Shown piece after piece: positions 48,038-55,831 of a stretch of 64,000 nucleotides of DNA. The notes below the pieces were generated by a model. The model worked only from the letters and a program-made list of their open reading frames with translations, was not told the origin of the DNA and searched no databases. Source of the stretch: Xylanimonas allomyrinae. GTDB lineage: Bacteria > Actinomycetota > Actinomycetes > Actinomycetales > Cellulomonadaceae. The DNA is taken from contig NZ_CP035495.1 in NCBI RefSeq assembly GCF_004135345.1, positions 1 through 64,000 on the forward strand. The letters run 5' to 3'. The position numbers were made by a program, and so were the translations under genes. The stretch's first letter is position 1. Each line of letters opens with the position of its first letter.

Positions 48038-48516
48038 GGCGAGCAACGCTGGCGCTGCTGGTCGCGGCGACAGTCGCGCTGCTGACTAGCGGATGCCCAT
48101 CGGTTGAGCCATACACTCCATCACTGGCAGTCGCTGTGGCGTCGGATGGCACCATATCGGTGCTCATACCTCCCTTGTGCCCGGGTGACGCTGTCAGGTC
48201 GGCAGAGTTTGAAGACTTTGACAAGGACGCTAAGAACGGACTCAGGGCTTTCTGGAGTGCCTCTGAGCCTTTGGATCCGCACTCGAACCTTCTAGTACTT
48301 GATGGCTCCCGCTGGGGATCTGTGGAAGGCGACTACAAGGCGCATACCGGCGATCGATTGAGCGTCTCGGTCCTGACGTCGAGAGATCTTGTTGGCACTG
48401 TCATTGACCGGAAACGTGATCGCCCCAGTAAGGTGGGCGACTTCATGATGAACGGTGAGGAGGTTCGCCGCGAGGACTATGAGAGCTGGGTTCGTGAGCG
48501 GTTCCCGTGCAAGTGA
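48019..48516 (+). CDS. Predicted lipoprotein of unknown function
   Basis: 165 residues. A basic N-terminus and hydrophobic stretch (RRATLALLVAATVALLTSGC) end in a lipobox with Cys26. The mature part is polar with no recognised family (SGDAVRSAEF-like, then VGDFMMNGEEVRREDYESW). The ATG at 48019 overlaps the previous pseudogene by 19 bases; a TTG at 48034 would start right before the basic residues. GC content and codon use are lower than the surroundings, suggesting transfer. Its position directly after a toxin-like domain raises the idea of an immunity partner, which is speculation. Confidence 0.7.
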   Translation: MRTHQLRRATLALLVAATVALLTSGCPSVEPYTPSLAVAVASDGTISVLIPPLCPGDAVRSAEFEDFDKDAKNGLRAFWSASEPLDPHSNLLVLDGSRWGSVEGDYKAHTGDRLSVSVLTSRDLVGTVIDRKRDRPSKVGDFMMNGEEVRREDYESWVRERFPCK

Positions 48517-48592
48517 GCAAGCGCCAGCGGCTGTTGCTCTTTCGCTGTCCGCAACCCACAGGGAAGAATGCGTTTCTCCAGGCTCATCTGGG

Positions 48593-48835
48593 ATGAGCCT
48601 GATTCTTGGGCTGGAGGCTGCAGCGGATGCGGCGACAGCCATCGGTGTCGCCGGGTCCGTTGCGCTCACGGCAGATACGTGCCGCACCGCTTCGCGTAGT
48701 GCTAACGCGTCTCGTGCCGCAGCCATCACCGGCCCCGCGATCACCGAGACCGAGCAGATAGTCGTGAATGGCACAACAGGGCTTCCAGGGCTGCTGATGT
48801 CGGAGGTGGCTGCGCGCAATGCGTTCGGTGGATGA
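48593..48835 (+). CDS. Short hypothetical protein
   Basis: 80 residues from an ATG (MSLILGLEAAADAATAIGVA), Ala/Thr-rich and without a known domain. No good ribosome site. The region 48513-48592 before it holds a 27-codon frame whose GTG overlaps the lipoprotein stop, which may be part of the same broken gene. A long open frame on the opposite strand also covers this stretch but looks no more convincing. Confidence 0.3.
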   Translation: MSLILGLEAAADAATAIGVAGSVALTADTCRTASRSANASRAAAITGPAITETEQIVVNGTTGLPGLLMSEVAARNAFGG

Positions 48836-49445
48836 TCGCGGTGGCGGCAACGGACCCAGAAGACTGAGCCGACCCGGTGGCATCGAGAGGGAAGACGGAT
48901 CCGTCGAGTACCGGATGTCGCCAGCAACCCTGTTCTGGAGCCGGTTTGGTCGAGCGTTCTATGCAGTCAATGTAGCTGCCATTGTCGCATCCGGCGACAA
49001 AGGAGATCCCTGGCTCTTGATTTTGGCGGGTATGTTCTGGCTCACCTTCATCCTTCTTCTCGACTTCGGTGGCGCCAATGTGGTTGCAGAGGCTAGAGGT
49101 CTCGAGGTACGTAACATTCTCTTCGCGTGGCACTACCCGTGGGCCGCGGTCGCGGGGTTTGATGCCACCGATCGACTGGTGGTTGTTCGTTCGGACGGGC
49201 GTCGGACGCGGTGCTGGGCCGTACAGAAGGCAAACGCCGCAATGATGTTCAACAAAGACTCTCGCGTGGACTATGTGGCGGCCGAGCTGGATGCGTTCCG
49301 GACTCGGGTGGGGATTGCCTCGGATCCGGGAGTGTCTCCGTCGCGGCGGTTTCGCCGGTTCAGTCGTTGGGAACTGCTTCAGATGTTCGCCGTGTTCCCG
49401 GCGATCGTCGTCGGGGCGTGGTGGATATCCGTTGCGCGACGATGA
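48819..49445 (+). CDS. PH-domain membrane protein
   Basis: 208 residues. After a polar N-terminus come two membrane helices (about residues 45-80, including WLLILAGMFWLTFILLLDFG). Then comes a bacterial PH-like domain of the kind found in actinobacterial membrane proteins (VEVRNILFAWHYPWAAVAGF, VVRSDGRRTRCWAVQ), and a third helix near the end. An in-frame ATG at 48915 is a possible alternative start. Its stop abuts the remnant of an ABC ATPase, marking the right edge of the lower-GC insert. Function unknown. Confidence 0.7.
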   Translation: MRSVDDRGGGNGPRRLSRPGGIEREDGSVEYRMSPATLFWSRFGRAFYAVNVAAIVASGDKGDPWLLILAGMFWLTFILLLDFGGANVVAEARGLEVRNILFAWHYPWAAVAGFDATDRLVVVRSDGRRTRCWAVQKANAAMMFNKDSRVDYVAAELDAFRTRVGIASDPGVSPSRRFRRFSRWELLQMFAVFPAIVVGAWWISVARR

Positions 49446-49620
49446 CGGCGACATCGAGGTGCGCGGCTCGCGGCGCGTGCGGTTCGCCGTCGTGCAGGCG
49501 CTCGCCGAGGCCGATCTCGTGCCCGAGGACGTACGGACCGTCACTCGCAGCCTCCAGGACGTGTTCGTCGCCCTCATCGGGCGCGACGACGACCCGCAGG
49601 TGACCCCTCGAATCACGGAG
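49441..49620 (+). pseudogene. ABC exporter ATPase, C-terminal remnant
   Basis: The frame encodes DDDGDIEVRGSRRVRFAVVQ and TVTRSLQDVFVALIGRDD, the last 50 residues of a DrrA-type ATPase. The ATP-binding domain is absent; the remnant starts exactly at the end of the PH-domain gene. A 15-base unit (CCTCCGCTGACCACG) is duplicated just downstream, where the permease start would be. Confidence 0.65.
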
Positions 49621-49690
49621 GAGCCCTCCGCTGACCACGCCTCCGCTGACCACGCCTGCGCTCGCCGCGCCCCTGCCCGGCCCGGTACGC

Positions 49691-49738
49691 ATGCGCACCG
49701 GGATGCGCACCGGGATGCGCACCGGGATGCGCACCGGG
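49691..49738 (+). repeat. Four copies of a 12-bp repeat
   Basis: ATGCGCACCGGG occurs four times in perfect tandem, followed by a partial fifth copy (ATGCGCGGGG). In frame it reads Met-Arg-Thr-Gly. It lies where the N-terminus of the decayed permease should be, probably a slippage expansion in non-functional DNA. Confidence 0.92.
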
Positions 49739-50233
49739 ATGCGCGGGGGATGCGTGACGCCGTCGAGGCTCCCGACGGGTCGCCGTTCGACGGTGCACAG
49801 GTGATCGCGCTGCTGGTGCCGGCCGTCCTCGCCGTCGCTGCGGCGAGCCCGGCGCTCAACATCATCCCGGTCACGATCGCGACCCAGCGTGGGCAGGGCG
49901 TCCTGCGCCGCCTGTCAACCACGCCCGTGCGACCGCAAGGGGTGTTCGTGAGCACCGACACCGTCGACCTCGCCGCGACGCTGGTCTCTGTCGTCGTGGC
50001 GCTCGTGCTGGACACGCTCGTGTTCGACCTGTCAGCCCCGGAGAATCCCGCGACTGCGCTCCTCGGCTTCGTACTCGGCCTCGCGGGCATGTTTCACGCC
50101 GCTCGGGGCATCCGCACAGGTCATGCAGGCGGGCTGGTTCGGGGGAGGGTTCCCGCTGACCCAGGTGCTGGTCACGGTCGCGTGGACGGCCGCGCCCGTT
50201 CCGCTGAGGTTGCGGTTGTTCCGCTGGACCTGA
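49691..50233 (+). pseudogene. ABC-2 permease (DrrB-type) remnant with internal deletion
   Basis: One frame (about 49750-50096) carries NIIPVTIATQRGQGVLRRLS, TTPVRPQGVFVSTDTVDLAA and further membrane helices typical of DrrB-like permeases, up to FVLGLAGMF. A second frame then carries PLGASAQVMQAGWFGGG and FPLTQVLVTVAWTAAPVPLR to the stop at 50233, the normal C-terminus. Roughly 70-100 residues between them are missing. The N-terminus is replaced by the 12-bp repeats. Confidence 0.68.
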
Positions 50234-50291
50234 GCGCTCTCAGGCGGACTGTGCGTGCGCGGCGCGCATCCAGGGTGAGAAGGTGGTCGGC

Positions 50292-51281
50292 GTGATTCGC
50301 CCCTTCCCGTCCGATGCCCTCACCGCAGCCTCGCGATCGCGCCGCGTCGCGGCCCTGGACTGCGGCACCAACTCGCTGCGCCTGCTCGTGGCCGACGTCG
50401 CCGCCGACGGCACGCTGAGCGAGGTCGAGCGCCGCACGACGATCGTGCGGCTCGGGCAGGGCGTCGACCGCACCGGCGAGCTCGCACCCGACGCGCTCGA
50501 GCGCACGTTCGCCGTGACGCGCGAGTACGCGCAGGTCGTCGCGGCCACGGGGGCGCAGGACGTGCGATTCGTGGCGACGTCGGCCACGCGCGACGCGCGC
50601 AACCGCGACGTGTTCTTCGCGGGGATCCGCGACGCCATCGGCGTCGAGGCCGAGGTGATCTCGGGCGACGAGGAGGCCCAGCTCTCGTTCCGGGGGGCGA
50701 CGGGCGCCGTGAGTGCCACGCACCCCGGCCCATACCTTGTGGTCGACCTGGGCGGTGGCTCGACCGAGCTCGTGCTGGGGGAGCGCGCCCCTGAGGCCGC
50801 CGTGTCGATGGACGTCGGCTCCGTGCGGCTCACCGAACGCCACCTGCACTCCGACCCGCCGACCCCCGCTGAGGTCGCCGCTGCCCGCGCCGACGTGCAC
50901 GCGGCCCTCGACGCCGCAGCCGCCGTCGTCCCGCTCGGCCGCACGACGACGCTCGTCGGGCTGGCCGGGTCGGTCACGTCCCTCACGGCGTACGCGCTCG
51001 GGCTTCGCGTCTACGACCGCGACGCCGTCGACGGCACCGTGCTCTCGGTCGACGACGTCCTCGGCGCGTGCGACCGGATGCTCGCCATGTCGCGCGCCGA
51101 GCGCCTTGCTCTCGGGTTCCTTCAGCCGGGTCGCGCCGACGTGCTGGGGGCGGGCGCGATCGTCTGGGCCGAGGTCGTGCGGCGCGTGCGCGACGACGTC
51201 GCCGCGGCGGGCGGGGCGCTGACGCATGCTGTGACGAGCGAGCACGACATCCTCGACGGGATCGCGCGCTCGATGCGCTGA
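50292..51281 (+). CDS. Ppx/GppA family exopolyphosphatase
   Basis: 329 residues, an ASKHA-fold phosphatase acting on polyphosphate and/or pppGpp. Motifs are AALDCGTNSLRLLVADV near residue 19 (P-loop-like), VSGDEEAQLSFRGATG and YLVVDLGGGSTELVLGE. This is the short actinobacterial form without the C-terminal HD domain. GTG at 50292 has GAGAAGG at eight bases; GTG at 50283 is possible. The gene normally follows DUF501 and DivIC, and here the decayed region separates them. Confidence 0.93.
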   Translation: MIRPFPSDALTAASRSRRVAALDCGTNSLRLLVADVAADGTLSEVERRTTIVRLGQGVDRTGELAPDALERTFAVTREYAQVVAATGAQDVRFVATSATRDARNRDVFFAGIRDAIGVEAEVISGDEEAQLSFRGATGAVSATHPGPYLVVDLGGGSTELVLGERAPEAAVSMDVGSVRLTERHLHSDPPTPAEVAAARADVHAALDAAAAVVPLGRTTTLVGLAGSVTSLTAYALGLRVYDRDAVDGTVLSVDDVLGACDRMLAMSRAERLALGFLQPGRADVLGAGAIVWAEVVRRVRDDVAAAGGALTHAVTSEHDILDGIARSMR

Positions 51282-51320
51282 CGGCCGCCTGCGGGCGTGA
51301 TTTCGAAGACGTTTGTCAGG

Positions 51321-51334
51321 GGGACCTAAGTCCC
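51321..51334. promoter_or_regulatory. DosR-like box and possible leaderless promoter of ndh
   Basis: GGGACCTAAGTCCC is a perfect GGGAC-N4-GTCCC palindrome matching the core of the DosR/DevR (NarL-family) hypoxia box. TAGACT at 51339-51344 is a fair -10 element, which would place the RNA start at or near the ATG at 51351. TTGTCA at 51313-51318 could be the -35, though spacing is long. No DosR gene is in the window. Confidence 0.5.
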
Positions 51335-51350
51335 GACGTAGACTGGACTC

Positions 51351-52844
51351 ATGCCTCAGAAAGACCTGACCTCGGTCACCCATGCCCAGGGCACCCCAGC
51401 CCCGGAGTCGGCCGGGTCACCCCGTCCCCGCAAGGTGCCGCGGATCGTGGTGCTCGGCGGCGGATCCGTCGGGCTCTACGTCGCGCGGCGGCTGCGCAAG
51501 AAGCTGAAGAAGAGCGACGCCGCCATCGTCGTCGTCGACCCCCGCCCGTACATGACGTACGCGCCGTTCCTGCCCGAGGCGGGTGCGGGATCGATCGAGG
51601 CGCGCGACGTCGTCGCCCCGCACCGCTGGGCCCTCAAGGGCGTCGATGTGCTCCAGGGTCTGGTCGCGGCGATCGACCACGGTGCCAAGCGCGTGACCAT
51701 CCAGCCCGAGGCGGGGGAGGCGTACGAGGTCACGTACGACGAGCTCGTGCTGGGTCTCGGGTCGGTGTCGCGCACGCTGCCCATCCCGGGCCTCGCCGAG
51801 ACGGCCATCGGCTTCAAGAACGTCGAAGAGGCCATCGCGGTCCGCAACCACGTGCTCAACCGCATGGACGTCGCGTCGTCCACGTGGGACGCGGACCTGC
51901 GCAGGCGGATGCTCACGTTCACGTTCGTCGGCGGCGGCTTCGCGGGCGTCGAGGCGATCGCGGAGATCGAGGACATGGCGCGCTACGCGACGCGCAACTA
52001 CGCGACCATCGACCCCGAGGACCTGCGGTTCGTCATGATCGAGGGCTCGGGTCGCATCCTGCCCGAGGTCTCGGAGGCGATGGGGCAGTGGGCGCTGGAG
52101 GAGATGCAGAAGCGCGGCATCGAGTTCCACCTCAACACCTTCCTCAACTCGTGCATCGACGGCCACGTCACGACGTCGACGGGGGTGGAGTTCGACTCGG
52201 ACACCATCGTGTGGACGGCGGGGGTCAAGGCGAACCCGGTGCTCAAGGAGGCCTCCGACCTGCCTGTCGACAAGCTCGGCCGCGTCATCGTGCTCCCGAC
52301 GCTCGAGGTCGCCGACGCCGAGGGCAACGTCGTCGCCGACGTGTGGGCGGCGGGTGACTGTGCCGCCGTGCCCGACGTGCTCAACCCCGGCAAGTTCTGC
52401 CCGCCGAACGCCCAGCACGCGATCCGTGAGGCCAAGCGGCTGGCCGACAACATCGTGGCCAAGCGTGCGGGCAGGAACGTCGAGGAGTACGCGCACAAGA
52501 GCGTCGGCGTGGTCGCCTCGCTCGGCTTGTACAAGGGCGTCGCGGAGCTGTTCGGCTTCCTCAAGCTGCGCGGGTTCCTCGCGTGGGCGGCGCACCGCAG
52601 CTACCACGTGCTGGCGATGCCGACGGGCAACCGCAAGATCCGCATCATCATCGGCTGGATCGGCCAGTTCCTCATGGGCCGCGAGATCATCTCGCTGGGC
52701 TCGGTGCACGACCCGCGCGACGAGTTCCGCAAGGCGGCCGTGCCGCCCGCGCCGCCGGGCACGACGGTCGAGCAGACGGCCGAGGCGTCGGCGCAGACGG
52801 CTGCCGAGGGCGCGCCCGCGCAGTCCGGTCCGAGCGCGGGCTGA
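51351..52844 (+). CDS. ndh: Type II NADH dehydrogenase (NAD(P)/FAD oxidoreductase)
   Basis: 497 residues. Passes electrons from NADH to the quinone pool without pumping protons, on the inner face of the membrane. The FAD-binding GxGxxG is VVLGGGSVGLYVARRL and the NADH-binding one is TFTFVGGGFAGVEA. The conserved second FAD motif VWAAGDCAAVPDV and the C-terminal amphipathic region (FLAWAAHRSYHVLAMP, then RIIIGWIGQFLMGRE) fit NDH-2. Tail is Ala/Glu/Pro-rich. The ATG lies only 17 bases after a DosR-like box, consistent with leaderless, oxygen-responsive expression. A perfect hairpin follows. Confidence 0.93.
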   Translation: MPQKDLTSVTHAQGTPAPESAGSPRPRKVPRIVVLGGGSVGLYVARRLRKKLKKSDAAIVVVDPRPYMTYAPFLPEAGAGSIEARDVVAPHRWALKGVDVLQGLVAAIDHGAKRVTIQPEAGEAYEVTYDELVLGLGSVSRTLPIPGLAETAIGFKNVEEAIAVRNHVLNRMDVASSTWDADLRRRMLTFTFVGGGFAGVEAIAEIEDMARYATRNYATIDPEDLRFVMIEGSGRILPEVSEAMGQWALEEMQKRGIEFHLNTFLNSCIDGHVTTSTGVEFDSDTIVWTAGVKANPVLKEASDLPVDKLGRVIVLPTLEVADAEGNVVADVWAAGDCAAVPDVLNPGKFCPPNAQHAIREAKRLADNIVAKRAGRNVEEYAHKSVGVVASLGLYKGVAELFGFLKLRGFLAWAAHRSYHVLAMPTGNRKIRIIIGWIGQFLMGREIISLGSVHDPRDEFRKAAVPPAPPGTTVEQTAEASAQTAAEGAPAQSGPSAG

Positions 52845-52871
52845 ACCCAGGCCGCCCGTTCCGTACCCTGT

Positions 52872-52905
52872 CAGGAGCACCGCACGCGATCGTGCGGTGC
52901 TCCTG
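52872..52905 (+). terminator. Perfect hairpin terminator after ndh
   Basis: 15-bp stem (52872-52886 with 52891-52905, starting CAGGAGCACC) and loop CGAT, 28 bases after the stop codon. Confidence 0.87.
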
Positions 52906-52927
52906 GTGTCTGACGTCGCGGCACCTG

Positions 52928-53001
52928 GCCCCCGTAGCCCAACTGGCAGAGGCAGCCGGCTTAAACCCGGCGCAGTCCGGGTTCGAGTCCCGGCGGGGGC
53001 A
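52928..53001 (+). tRNA. tRNA with anticodon UAA (nominal Leu), class I structure
   Basis: A full cloverleaf of 74 nt. Acceptor GCCCCCG (52928-52934) pairs with CGGGGGC (52994-53000), discriminator A53001, no encoded CCA. The anticodon stem GCCGG/CCGGC holds loop CTTAAAC with anticodon TAA. The T-arm is CCGGG TTCGAGT CCCGG. The variable loop has only five bases, whereas bacterial tRNA-Leu has a long variable arm. By anticodon it would read UUA, a rare codon in this genome; which synthetase charges it is open. Confidence 0.85.
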
Positions 53002-53017
53002 CCCGGCCCTCACATAT

Positions 53018-53034
53018 GATTGCCTCAAGCAATC
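53018..53034. promoter_or_regulatory. Inverted-repeat operator upstream of the MFS gene
   Basis: GATTGC-CTCAA-GCAATC is a perfect 6-5-6 inverted repeat in a short AT-rich island (53013-53050) before the exporter gene. The TTGC-N5-GCAA core resembles MarR-type operators. No MarR gene lies next to it. Confidence 0.5.
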
Positions 53035-53086
53035 GAATCGTGTATCATTCAGGAGATCCCCACCGCCTGCTCACGGAGGTCCCGGC

Positions 53087-54292
53087 GTGTCCGCACGCGA
53101 CGAACCGAACAAGACAGCCATCTACGCCACCGCCCTGACGGCGTTCTTCGCCATCGCGGGCATCGGCGTCGTCGACCCGATCCTGCCCGTGATCGGCCAG
53201 GAGATCGGCGCGAGCACCTGGCAGATCGAGCTGCTGTTCACCGCCTACATCGCCGTCATGGCGATCTTCATGATCCCGGTCACGATCTCGACCGGGCGGT
53301 TCGGCTACAAGAAGGTGCTCGCCGCCGGCGTCAGCCTGGTGGCCGTTGCCGCCATCCTGGCCTCGCTCGCCGGCTCGATCGGGTCGCTCGCCCTGCTGCG
53401 CGGCCTGTGGGGCCTGGGCAACTCGATGTTCTTCGTCACTGCGATGGTGCTGCTCATCTCGCTCGCCCGGGACCGCGAGTGGGTCGTGGAGCTGTACGAG
53501 ACCTGCCTCGGCCTGGGCTTCGCGCTCGGCCCGCTCATCGGCGGCCTGCTCGGCCAGATCTCGTGGCGCGTGCCCTTCTTCGCGTGCGGCGTGTTCATGA
53601 TCGGCGCGCTCGTCATCTCGCTGACCAAGCTCAGCGATCCCGCCGAGCGCCCGGCCCCGCTGACCGTGCGCCGCGCTTTCGCGGCGTTCAAGCGACCCGC
53701 GTTCGTCATCGTGTCCATCGTCGTGGCCACCTACAACTTCGTGTTCTTCACCGTGCTCGGGTTCGGCCCGGTCGCGCTCGGGCTGGGCATCGTGCCGCTC
53801 GGGCTCGTGTTCACCGGCTGGGGCGTGGGGCTCGCCTTCGGCATCCTCGTCATCGGGCACCGACTCGCGGTCCGCATCGGCGCGGTGCGCACCGTGGGCG
53901 CCGCGTTCGTCGTGCTGCTGCTGACGCTCGTGGGGCTCGCGCTGTCGCCCGCGACGTGGTTCTCGGTCGTCATGCTCGTCGTCGCCGGTCTGTGCATGGG
54001 TGTGACCAACGCCAACGTCACCGACCTGGCCCTGGCCACGGGCGACCCCGACCGGCGCATCACGACCGGTGCGTTCAACCTGGTCCGCTGGGGCTTCGCC
54101 GCACCGGCGCCGGTCGTCTCCGGCCTCCTGGGCGAGCACGTCGGCCTGTCGTCGCCGTTCTGGGTCGCGGCCGTGGTGCTCGGCCTCGGCATCGCCGTCC
54201 TGGCGGTCTTCGGCCGCCGGATCACGCAGGCGGCCAGCGGCGACGAGCTCATGGCCCCGCACGCCGACCGCGAGCTCGTTCCCGCGACGTAG
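53087..54292 (+). CDS. MFS transporter (drug/sugar exporter type)
   Basis: 401 residues with twelve predicted membrane segments. Motif A-like GRFGYKKVLAAGV follows helix 2, and LYETCLGLGFALGPLIGGLL contains the motif C-like glycine-proline pattern of helix 5 found in antiporter-type exporters. The GTG at 53087 with GGAGG seven bases upstream fits the conserved start KTAIYATALTAFFAIAGIGV. An AT-rich operator-like repeat sits about 55-70 bases upstream, suggesting inducible expression. Substrate unknown. Confidence 0.9.
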   Translation: MSARDEPNKTAIYATALTAFFAIAGIGVVDPILPVIGQEIGASTWQIELLFTAYIAVMAIFMIPVTISTGRFGYKKVLAAGVSLVAVAAILASLAGSIGSLALLRGLWGLGNSMFFVTAMVLLISLARDREWVVELYETCLGLGFALGPLIGGLLGQISWRVPFFACGVFMIGALVISLTKLSDPAERPAPLTVRRAFAAFKRPAFVIVSIVVATYNFVFFTVLGFGPVALGLGIVPLGLVFTGWGVGLAFGILVIGHRLAVRIGAVRTVGAAFVVLLLTLVGLALSPATWFSVVMLVVAGLCMGVTNANVTDLALATGDPDRRITTGAFNLVRWGFAAPAPVVSGLLGEHVGLSSPFWVAAVVLGLGIAVLAVFGRRITQAASGDELMAPHADRELVPAT

Positions 54293-54333
54293 CGCGCGCC
54301 GCCCCCGAGACGGTCCCGAGACGGTCCCCGGCG

Positions 54334-55797
54334 TCAGCGCGCGGGGGAGAGGTGCGGGAGCGGGTGCCAGCCGCGCGGGTCCGCGCCGCCCGGCAGCGGA
54401 GCCTCCGGCGCGTACGGGCTGCGCGTGAAGCAGAACGTGCCGACGTCGAGCGCCACGGTGTGCCCCTCGCGCGCGACCGGGCGCAGCACTTCACCCAGCC
54501 AGTACCCGCCCTCGACACCGACCCACGCGCCCGCACCGGCGGGCGCGAACACCGTGCCGCGCCCGCCCCGGGCCGTCAGCTCCAGCAGGCCCCCGCGCCG
54601 CACGCGCAGCGTGTACGGGGCCGGGCCCCAGTACCAGGTGCCCGTCAGGTCGAGCGCGACCGCGTCGACGCCGTCCCGTGGCACGGGCCGAACCCACGGC
54701 GCGCCGGCGTCGAGCACGTCGAGCAGCGCGACCGGGTCGTAGACCCCCGCCGTCGACGACGCGCACATCGCGACGACGTCGCCGCTCACGACGTCGGCGC
54801 GCAGGCCCGCCTGGAAACCGGGCACGGACCCGCCGTGCCCGGCGGTGCGGCGTCGTCGGACGTCGCCCTCGTCGTCGGACGCGCTCACCCGTGCGGCGCC
54901 GACGGCGTCGCCTGCTCCGTGCTCGGAGTCCCACACCATGACGCCGAGCCCGTACGCGGCGGTCCAGGCGACGCCGGGCTCGTCGCGCAACGCGCGCGGC
55001 GCGCACATGCGCCGCCGCGCCGCCACGGGCAGCACGTCGCCGTCAGGGGCGGACCACGCCCCGTCCGGGCCTGCCGCCACGAGCCAGGACCCGAACCGGG
55101 CGAGGTCCGTCGGCGTCGACCAGACCTCGCCCGCGGCGCCCATCGCGTCGTAGTCAGGGACCGGCTCGGCGTGGACCAGATCGGCATGGGGGTGCACCGC
55201 GTACCCGGTGACGTGCGGCCCGGCGGGCCGTCGCCCCGTCGACGTCATCCCGAGCGGCTCCCACACCTCGGTGCGCAGGACGTCGTCCCACGGGCGCGCG
55301 TGGACAGACTCCAGCAGCCGCCCGAGCACCGCGTATCCCAGGTTGGAGTAGTGGAACCGCTCGCCAGGCGCGGTGATGGCCTCGTGCCGGGCCACCGCGG
55401 ACCACGGGCGCCCGCCCGCGCGCTCCCACCACGGGCCCTCGGGCTCGGCCGGCAGCCCCGCGGTGTGCGACAGCACGTGCGCGAGGCTCGCGTCCGGCGC
55501 CGGAGCATCGGGCACGTGCCTGCCGACGGCGTCCTCGAGCGCGAGCGCGCCCGACTCGGCGAGCCTCAGCACGCACACGGCCACCATCGTCTTGGTGATC
55601 GACCCGACGCGGAACGCGTGCTCGGGCACGGCCGCATCACCCGTCGGCCCGACGACGCCGGCCGCGTCCGCCCAGACCACCGCGCCCGCGCGCGCCACCG
55701 CCGCCGACGCCGCGGGCAGCCGCCCCGCGCGACGCTGGGCGTCGAGCATGGCGGTCAGGGACGTGGCGACGGCGGCGGGCAGGCGGGTGCGAGTCAC
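54334..55797 (-). CDS. Serine hydrolase of the class C beta-lactamase family
   Basis: 487 residues. The active-site Ser66 and Lys69 are in VGSITKTM. Tyr150-Ser-Asn152 is in FHYSNLGYAVLGRLL. The third motif is GHGGSVPG near residue 305. A C-terminal domain of about 130 residues (LTGTWYWGPAPYTLRVRRGG start) resembles the lipocalin-like domain of D-aminopeptidase relatives. There is no signal peptide, so it is probably cytoplasmic. GTG start. It converges on the MFS gene. A penicillin-binding-type esterase or peptidase is more likely than a true beta-lactamase. Confidence 0.9.
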   Translation of the reverse strand: MTRTRLPAAVATSLTAMLDAQRRAGRLPAASAAVARAGAVVWADAAGVVGPTGDAAVPEHAFRVGSITKTMVAVCVLRLAESGALALEDAVGRHVPDAPAPDASLAHVLSHTAGLPAEPEGPWWERAGGRPWSAVARHEAITAPGERFHYSNLGYAVLGRLLESVHARPWDDVLRTEVWEPLGMTSTGRRPAGPHVTGYAVHPHADLVHAEPVPDYDAMGAAGEVWSTPTDLARFGSWLVAAGPDGAWSAPDGDVLPVAARRRMCAPRALRDEPGVAWTAAYGLGVMVWDSEHGAGDAVGAARVSASDDEGDVRRRRTAGHGGSVPGFQAGLRADVVSGDVVAMCASSTAGVYDPVALLDVLDAGAPWVRPVPRDGVDAVALDLTGTWYWGPAPYTLRVRRGGLLELTARGGRGTVFAPAGAGAWVGVEGGYWLGEVLRPVAREGHTVALDVGTFCFTRSPYAPEAPLPGGADPRGWHPLPHLSPAR

Positions 55798-55831
55798 CCG
55801 GGCAGGGTATGCGCCCCGCGTGGCGGACGCC

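Noticed and set aside
48292-48927. Minus-strand open frame of 211 codons
   Set aside because: It overlaps the end of the lipoprotein and the start of the PH-domain gene, and has neither domain nor ribosome site.
45850-50292. Insertion sequence or prophage in the decayed region
   Set aside because: No transposase, integrase, terminal inverted repeats or target duplication could be recognised.
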